From the NCBI RefSeq assembly GCF_032229225.1, contig NZ_CP135076.1, forward strand, positions 372,001-436,000: a stretch of 64,000 nt of DNA. The letters run 5' to 3'. A program made the position numbers and the translations under genes. This stretch comes from Stakelama saccharophila (GTDB lineage: Bacteria; Pseudomonadota; Alphaproteobacteria; Sphingomonadales; Sphingomonadaceae). Under the pieces are notes generated by a model. It was not told the DNA's origin. It ran no database searches and worked only from the letters and a program-made list of their open reading frames with translations. Positions 58,945-64,000 of the stretch are shown piece by piece. Numbering within the stretch: position 1 is the first letter of the stretch; every line of letters begins with the position of its first letter.

Positions 58945-60591
58945 TCACAATTCCCCCTTGCGGCTCATTTCGGCGATACGGTCGCCGGTGCGGCAGGCGA
59001 TCGCCTGGATGGTGAGCGAGGGATTCACCCCGCCGACGGTGGGAAAGACCGAGCCGTCGCAGATCCACAGATTGGGGATGTCCCAGCTTCGGCAGTCGGC
59101 ATCGACGACGCTGGTTGCCGGATCGTCGCCCATGCGCGCGGTGCCGTTCAGATGGGCGGTGTCGTCCATCTCCTTCCAACGCTCGCGCGCGCCGGTCGCT
59201 TCCAGGCTGCGGTCCATGAAATCGACGGCATGATCGATCATGGCCTGTTCGTTGGGCCCCATCGAAAAGGTGATGCGCGGAATTCTGAGCCCGTATTGGT
59301 CAGTCTCGTCGGCGAGCGTCACGCGGTTGCGTTCATAGGGTAGCACCTCGCCCACCATCTTCAGCCCGACCGAATGGTTGTTGCGCGCCATCTCGTCAAT
59401 CAGCGCCTGCCCCCACAGGCCGCGCCCGCCCGCCAGGCTCTTGGCCCAGACCTGCGGCAGCGGCCCCTGGCTCATATAGGACCAGCCGCCGTGATAGTCC
59501 TTGCCCGCGTCGGTGTAGTTCCAGTGTTCGGAAATGGCGAGGCTGGGCGGCCCCTTATAGGAGCGGACTTCGTCGTCGACCTGGCCCCAGGCCGCCTGGT
59601 TGAGCTGGGTCATCAGGTTCTTGCCGACCAGCCCGGAACTGTTGGCAAGGCCTTCGGGGAATTCCTGGTTGGCCGAATTGAGCAACAGCCGCGGCGTTTC
59701 GATCGCATAGCCGGCGACCACGACGTTGCGCGCCTTCTGAAAACGCCAAGCGCCCTCGCGGTGATAATGAACCCCGGTGCAGCGCCCGTTCTTCGTCTCG
59801 ACCCTGCCGACCATGGCGAGATCGCGTATCTCGGCACCCGCTTTCAGCGCGCGCGGGAGCCAGGTGACAAGCACCGATTGTTTGGCATTGGTGCTGCAGC
59901 CGGTGACGCAGAAGCCGCGATAGACGCAAGGGTGCGACCGGCCGACCGGTGCGGAAAGGGTCGCGATCGGCGTCTCGGTCCAGTCGATGCCGAGCGCTTC
60001 CGCGCCTCTGGCCAGATATTCGGCGGCCGCGTTCAGGGGATGCGCGCGCAGGGGATAGCGCCCCCGGTCCGGCCCCCAGGGATAGCGAACCGGCCCGGAA
60101 ATGTGCAGCGTGCGCTCGACCTCGTCGTAATAGCGCCACATCTCCCGCCAGTCGATCGGCCAGTCGACGCCGTAGCCGAGGGTCGAGCGCGTCCTGAAAT
60201 GCTCCGGGCGGAAGCGCAGCGACACCATGGCGAAGTGCACGGTCGAGCCGCCGACGGATCTGCCCGAATTGTTGGCCCCCATCTTGAGTGGATGGTCGCC
60301 GTCGACAATGCGGTCGTCGGTCCAGTAGAGCTTTTGCTGCTCGCACTCGTCGGAGGCGAAATCCTCCAGCGGCCGCCAATAGGGGCCGGCGTCGAACGCA
60401 ACCACGGAAAAGCCCGCCTCGGCCAGCTTGCAGGCGAGCGTCCCGCCGCCCGCGCCGGTGCCGACGATGGCGAAATCGACCGCCTCGTCCTCGCGATATT
60501 CGCGCATCGGCACCCAGCCGCCCGGCCGCATCACATCCGGCGCGCGCCCTGCCCCGGCACGCGGTTCGCGTTGCGGATCGTCAATTGCCAT
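58945..60591 (-). CDS. GMC family oxidoreductase (gluconate 2-dehydrogenase-type large subunit)
   Basis: 548 residues. FAD site DFAIVGTGAGGGTLACKLAEAGFSVVAFDAG; MGANNSGRSVGGSTVHFAMVSLRFRPEHF; a Cys-bearing CVYRGFCVTGCSTNAKQSVL; and a C-terminal LNGTARMGDDPATSVVDADCRSWDIPNLWICDGSVFPTVGGVNPSLTIQAIACRTGDRIA. The pattern fits the FAD subunit of gluconate-2-dehydrogenase-like complexes. Those complexes normally also have a small subunit, which is the next gene upstream, and a membrane cytochrome c, which is absent. No Tat signal is visible. It overlaps the small-subunit gene by 11 bases. Confidence 0.9.
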   Translation of the reverse strand: MAIDDPQREPRAGAGRAPDVMRPGGWVPMREYREDEAVDFAIVGTGAGGGTLACKLAEAGFSVVAFDAGPYWRPLEDFASDECEQQKLYWTDDRIVDGDHPLKMGANNSGRSVGGSTVHFAMVSLRFRPEHFRTRSTLGYGVDWPIDWREMWRYYDEVERTLHISGPVRYPWGPDRGRYPLRAHPLNAAAEYLARGAEALGIDWTETPIATLSAPVGRSHPCVYRGFCVTGCSTNAKQSVLVTWLPRALKAGAEIRDLAMVGRVETKNGRCTGVHYHREGAWRFQKARNVVVAGYAIETPRLLLNSANQEFPEGLANSSGLVGKNLMTQLNQAAWGQVDDEVRSYKGPPSLAISEHWNYTDAGKDYHGGWSYMSQGPLPQVWAKSLAGGRGLWGQALIDEMARNNHSVGLKMVGEVLPYERNRVTLADETDQYGLRIPRITFSMGPNEQAMIDHAVDFMDRSLEATGARERWKEMDDTAHLNGTARMGDDPATSVVDADCRSWDIPNLWICDGSVFPTVGGVNPSLTIQAIACRTGDRIAEMSRKGEL

Positions 60592-61222
60592 GGCGATTGC
60601 GCACCTCGGCGGGAAGGGTCTGGTCCTGTCTGCGTTCGGAGGCTTCCCAGGGATCGTGATGGTTCGTCGTCAGGCGGACATATCCGCGCGGCGAGGCCGG
60701 CCCGCCGAACCCCATCGCGCTCCAGGCGGAGGGATGCGAATAATATGCCGAAACGATGTCCGGGATCAGCCGCCAGCTCCAGAACAGGTTGGCGGGCAGA
60801 TCCTCCCATGGCCGTGCCCGGACCTCGTCCTGTTCCACGGCAGAGAGCACTGCGTCCTGTTGCTCGTCGGAGCAGTGCGCGAAGTCGGTGTCGAAGCGGT
60901 GGCGCGCCTCCGCTTCGATGGCGTCCAGCCCCCGTTCCCAGGCTTCGCGCACCTGGGGCAAGCGATGGTGACGGAATCCGTCGCCGCTGTTGCCGGCGAT
61001 CTTGTCGAGGACGAGCGCGGTCGCATTGGTCGGCGCCCGATGCTTCGGCTGCGGCGTGATGCGCGCGACGACCGCCCGCAGCGTTTCGCGCTGGCGCTCG
61101 GACAGAATATCGGACCGCTCGACCCGCGCCATCCGGGCGTCGATCGCCTCGCGGGTGGGCGCGTTCCAGCTCGGCGTGTCGCGTTTCGCAAGCACGTCGT
61201 AGTCGGGAAAGGGTTCGCTCAT
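60581..61222 (-). CDS. Gluconate 2-dehydrogenase subunit 3-like protein
   Basis: 213 residues. The recognisable part is ILSERQRETLRAVVARITPQPKHRAPTNATALVLDKI (the subunit-3 start, usually F-x2-E-x4-L-x3-D-x2-IP) and DLPANLFWSWRLIPDIVSAYYSHPSAWSAMGFGGPASPRGYVRL, typical of the C-terminal end. Small subunits of this type carry the Tat signal that exports the complex. None is visible here, so the complex may be cytoplasmic-facing. It overlaps the membrane protein gene (ATGA). Confidence 0.82.
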   Translation of the reverse strand: MSEPFPDYDVLAKRDTPSWNAPTREAIDARMARVERSDILSERQRETLRAVVARITPQPKHRAPTNATALVLDKIAGNSGDGFRHHRLPQVREAWERGLDAIEAEARHRFDTDFAHCSDEQQDAVLSAVEQDEVRARPWEDLPANLFWSWRLIPDIVSAYYSHPSAWSAMGFGGPASPRGYVRLTTNHHDPWEASERRQDQTLPAEVRNRHGN

Positions 61223-62040
61223 TTCGCCTGCCGCCTTTTCATGAGGAGAAGGGCGCCGAGGCCGGCAATGGCGATCCCGGTAAAGGCCGGCGGCGCGGGC
61301 ACCGGCGGGCCGACCAGGAAATTCTGCCGCCAGTTCTTCCACCCGCCCATATTCCGCGAAACGCCATAGGCATGAAAGCCGGCGCCGATCAGCCCCATGG
61401 CGGCCGTCGCTCCCAGCAGGGCGGTGGTCACCGCGCGCGGCGTGTCGTCTATCACGTCGCGCGCCATCGACGCCGCGGCAGCCGGAGGCAGTATGACCGG
61501 AAACCACATGGCCGGATTGTGATAGGCGCCGCGGAAATGCAGCAGCGCCGCCTCGGCCACGGTGCCGATCAGGCCGAAGCTCGTCAGCGCGCCGATCGCG
61601 CGTCCCGAGGTGACGTGCATCGGACCCAGCCTGCGTTTGCCGCGAGCGAGCCGGTCGGCGACGCTGCCGAACAGGCCGGCCATCGTCAGGGCGAACGGCG
61701 CGCCTGCCGGAGCGCCGTAGAAGAGGTTGGTGAAGCCCAGGCCGCCCGGCCGCTTCGTCACGTTGTAGAAGTGGAAGCCGAGCCCGATCAGCCCGGTCGC
61801 GGTCGATGTCAGGTGGCTGACCAGCGGCCCCGTGCGTTCGCCTGGGCGCGGTCGGGCGAGCCGCCGGCCGTTGAAGGCGATCGCCATGCTGGACGATGCA
61901 AGCGGAAGCACCATCGCCGGGTTGCGGAACGACCCGCGATAATGCTCCATCCCGCTGTCGGCCAGCGTCGACAGGGCCAGCATCGTCGCGCCGCCGGCGA
62001 CCAGCCGGACGGCGAGATCGTCCCCTCCGTCATCGGCCAT
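61219..62040 (-). CDS. Internally duplicated membrane protein of unknown function
   Basis: 273 residues, no family that I can name. It is built from two related halves about 134 residues apart: HYRGSFRNPAM (33-43) pairs with HFRGAYHNPAM (168-178), and TGLIGLGFHFY (82-92) pairs with MGLIGAGFHAY (215-225). Each half has about three hydrophobic segments and two conserved His (33/90 and 168/223). The ATGA overlap with the subunit-3 gene and the position next to a GMC dehydrogenase suggest a membrane partner of that enzyme, perhaps replacing the usual cytochrome c subunit. The paired His could be heme ligands; this is inference. Confidence 0.85.
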   Translation of the reverse strand: MADDGGDDLAVRLVAGGATMLALSTLADSGMEHYRGSFRNPAMVLPLASSSMAIAFNGRRLARPRPGERTGPLVSHLTSTATGLIGLGFHFYNVTKRPGGLGFTNLFYGAPAGAPFALTMAGLFGSVADRLARGKRRLGPMHVTSGRAIGALTSFGLIGTVAEAALLHFRGAYHNPAMWFPVILPPAAAASMARDVIDDTPRAVTTALLGATAAMGLIGAGFHAYGVSRNMGGWKNWRQNFLVGPPVPAPPAFTGIAIAGLGALLLMKRRQAK

Positions 62041-62043
62041 GGC

Positions 62044-63831
62044 TCAGTCTTCGTCGCGGCCCAGGACGCTGGCGAAGAGCTGCTTCGCGCTTCCCTTGAT
62101 CAGATGCTCCTCCTCCGGATCGCCTTTCACGATGGCGGAGGTGAATGCCTTGGCCTGGGCCAGGGTGATGTGCGGCGGCAGGGGCGGGACTTCCGGATCG
62201 CTCTTCACCTCGATGACGGTCGGCCGGTCGGAGGCGAGCGCCGTTTCCCACGCCGCGCCGATCTGGTCGAAATGATCGACATAGATACCGCCCAGCCCGA
62301 TCATCTCGGCGAACTTGTGATAGGCGACGTTCGGGATCTGCTGCGTCGCCTCGAACTTGGGATTGCCTTCCTGGACGCGCTGCTCCCACGTGACCTGGTT
62401 CAGGTCTTCATTGTTGAGCACCAGGACAACGAAGGTGGGCGTCGACCATTTGTGCCAGTATTTGGAAACCGTGATCAGCTCGGCCATGTTGTTCATTTGC
62501 ATGGCGCCGTCACCGACGCTGGCGATGACGGGCCGATCGGGATGGCAGAACTTCGCGGCGATGGCATAGGGCACACCGGCACCCATCGAGGCGAGACCGC
62601 CCGAAAGCGATGCCATCATGTCACGGCGGATATAGACGTCGCGGGCATACCAGTTGGCGCACGAGCCCGAGTCGCTGGTCAGGATCGCGCGGTCGGGCAG
62701 GCGCTTCGACAGTTCGCGAAAGACGAGTTGCGGATTGACCGGATTGGCGGAGACGTTCGCACGCTCCTCCAGTTTCTCCTCCCAGTCCTCTTTCCAGCCG
62801 GCGATTTGGTCGCGCCAATCGGTGCCCTTCTGCTGCAGCAGCGGCAGCAATGCCTCGATCGTCGCCTTGAGGTCGCCGGTGAGCGGCACCTCCATCGGAT
62901 AGCGCAGCGACAGCATGCCGGGATCGATGTCGACCTGCACGCCGCGCGCCTGGCCCTCCTTCGGCAGGAACTCGGAATAGGGAAAGCCCGAGCCGAGCAT
63001 CAGGAAGGTGTCGCACTCCTGCATCATATTGTCGCTGGGCTCGGTCCCGAGCAGGCCGATCGAGCCGGTCACCCATGGCAGGTCGTCCGGCAGCACCTGC
63101 TTGCCGAGCAGCGCCTTGGCCGCGCCGGCGCCGAGCTTGTCGGCGAGCTGGATGACCTCATCCTCGGCTCCCTTGGCGCCTGCACCGACGAGGATCGCCA
63201 CCTTCTCGCCGGAATTGAGCGCTTCGGCGGCCCGGTGCAGGTCGGCATCGGTCGGCACGGTGCGCGGCGGTGTCCAGCCGACGCCGGAAAAGACCGCGCC
63301 GTGCTTGCGCGGCGGCTGCTTCATTTCGGCTTCCTGCACGTCGTTGGGGAAGGTCAGCGCGGTGACGCGGCGATGGCCGAGCGCGATGCGGCAGGCGCGG
63401 TCGATCAGGTGGCGCGACTGGGCGGGTGCTGCGACATATTCGTCGAACGCGCCGGCCACGTCCTTGAACAGCGACGGCGTGTCGATTTCCTGCTGATAAT
63501 GCGCGCCGACCGCGGTGCGCGCCTGCTGGCCCACCAATGCCAGCACCGGCTGGTGATCCATTCGCGCGTCGTAGAGACCGGCGAGCAGATGCGCGGCGCC
63601 CGGTCCCGAAGTGGCGAGGCATACGCCCAATTCGCCGGTGAACTTGGCATGGGCCGAGGCCATGAACGCCGCCATTTCCTCATGCCGGACCTGAACGAAT
63701 TCGAACCTGTCGCCGGCCCGGTCAAGCGCACCGAGAAGGCCGTTGATGCCGTCGCCGGGATACCCGTAGACCCGGCGCACCCCCCATTGATGCAATCGGT
63801 CCCAGACGAAGTCGCCTACGGTGTGCGCCAT
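62044..63831 (-). CDS. ThDP-dependent enzyme (PoxB/acetolactate synthase-like)
   Basis: 595 residues with the three ThDP domains: an N-terminal pyrimidine-binding domain with the catalytic Glu in FEFVQVRHEEMAAFMASAHAKFTGELGVCLATSGPGAAHLLAGLYDA; a central domain (VAILVGAGAKGAEDEVIQLADKLGAG); and a diphosphate-binding domain with VGDGAMQMNNMAEL and NNEDLNQV. It most resembles pyruvate oxidase (PoxB)-type and related thiamine-pyrophosphate-requiring proteins of stress loci. The substrate is probably pyruvate. It leads the seven-gene operon and sits 49 bases behind a sigma-EcfG-type promoter. Confidence 0.9.
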   Translation of the reverse strand: MAHTVGDFVWDRLHQWGVRRVYGYPGDGINGLLGALDRAGDRFEFVQVRHEEMAAFMASAHAKFTGELGVCLATSGPGAAHLLAGLYDARMDHQPVLALVGQQARTAVGAHYQQEIDTPSLFKDVAGAFDEYVAAPAQSRHLIDRACRIALGHRRVTALTFPNDVQEAEMKQPPRKHGAVFSGVGWTPPRTVPTDADLHRAAEALNSGEKVAILVGAGAKGAEDEVIQLADKLGAGAAKALLGKQVLPDDLPWVTGSIGLLGTEPSDNMMQECDTFLMLGSGFPYSEFLPKEGQARGVQVDIDPGMLSLRYPMEVPLTGDLKATIEALLPLLQQKGTDWRDQIAGWKEDWEEKLEERANVSANPVNPQLVFRELSKRLPDRAILTSDSGSCANWYARDVYIRRDMMASLSGGLASMGAGVPYAIAAKFCHPDRPVIASVGDGAMQMNNMAELITVSKYWHKWSTPTFVVLVLNNEDLNQVTWEQRVQEGNPKFEATQQIPNVAYHKFAEMIGLGGIYVDHFDQIGAAWETALASDRPTVIEVKSDPEVPPLPPHITLAQAKAFTSAIVKGDPEEEHLIKGSAKQLFASVLGRDED

Positions 63832-63879
63832 GATGCGCCTCCTTGAAAGTCTCGGAAAACTGCGGCTTTTGCTTTTGGT

Positions 63880-63904
63880 AACGGATTGCGTGCACGGCTG
63901 TTCC
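63880..63904 (-). promoter_or_regulatory. Sigma-EcfG-type general stress promoter
   Basis: On the minus strand GGAAC (63900-63904), then 16 bases, then CGTT (63880-63883). This is the alphaproteobacterial EcfG consensus GGAAC-N16/17-CGTT. It lies 49 bases upstream of the ThDP-enzyme start, a normal leader length, and no other gene intervenes. Confidence 0.75.
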
Positions 63905-63934
63905 GAACGAAATCGGAATCCTGCCGTCGCCCGC

Positions 63935-64000
63935 TCAGACCACCGGCACCGGTATGCGGGGCATGTGGCGCAGGAGGGCCGGGGACAGGGCGTCGAGCGA
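63935..64000 (-). CDS. 3' end of a minus-strand gene, possibly universal stress protein
   Basis: Only the last 21 codons are inside the window: SLDALSPALLRHMPRIPVPVV. A terminal ...LLRHMPxPV-V is typical of UspA-type stress proteins, whose C-terminus often reads HLLRHAPCPVLVV. That would fit the stress operon next to it, but 21 residues do not prove the family. The gene body lies beyond the window. Confidence 0.45.
   Translation of the reverse strand, partial: SLDALSPALLRHMPRIPVPVV

Overview
The window is high-GC DNA with dense, tightly packed operons. It carries a sphingomonad-type gene set: a Caulobacter/Xanthomonas-type TonB receptor followed by SapC, cupin and tryptophan-halogenase genes, NodT-family efflux channels, a sigma-EcfG-type promoter, and ATGA/GTGA start-stop overlaps throughout. 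I infer a Sphingomonadaceae alphaproteobacterium (Sphingomonas or a close relative). This rests on family recognition only; no database search was run.

Layout. 1-11 kb is core housekeeping: the end of an outer-membrane barrel-like protein, a ThiE-like protein, YggS, a HAD phosphatase, RibA, Xth, LolA, FtsK, a UbiH-like hydroxylase, a Trm112-like mini-protein, a LON-domain protein, a YbbN-like thioredoxin and tRNA-Gly(GCC). A decayed glycosyltransferase fragment lies just beyond the tRNA. 11-22 kb is a carbohydrate-uptake locus: a GH9 hydrolase diverges from a large TonB receptor, followed by SapC, cupin and tryptophan halogenase, with a second paralogous cupin facing back. LacI-type operator candidates lie at both divergent starts. 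22-27 kb is a MarR-controlled FUSC/DUF1656/HlyD/NodT efflux operon. 27-34 kb is an iron locus on the minus strand: PepSY, DUF2271, DUF4198, ApbE, a PiuC-like oxygenase, a catecholate-type siderophore receptor and TonB, with Fur-like boxes. It looks like a flavin-transfer route coupled to siderophore uptake.

34-45 kb is accessory. A winged-helix/TPR regulator diverges from a two-partner secretion pair, TpsB plus a 2267-residue repeat-rich TpsA exoprotein. 45-51 kb is an RND efflux operon. 51-55 kb is a DUF2946 / TonB receptor / PepSY operon, probably for metal uptake. 55-64 kb is a seven-gene minus-strand operon: ThDP enzyme, duplicated membrane protein, gluconate-dehydrogenase-type small subunit, GMC oxidoreductase, ZIP transporter, SDR and GH15. 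A good GGAAC-N16-CGTT promoter stands in front of it, so it is probably part of the general stress response. The window ends in the 3' tip of another gene, possibly a universal stress protein.

The strongest candidates for under-described biology are the stress operon with its internally duplicated, histidine-bearing membrane protein, the ApbE/DUF2271/DUF4198/PepSY module beside a siderophore receptor, and the SapC-cupin-halogenase-cupin set beside a glycan receptor.
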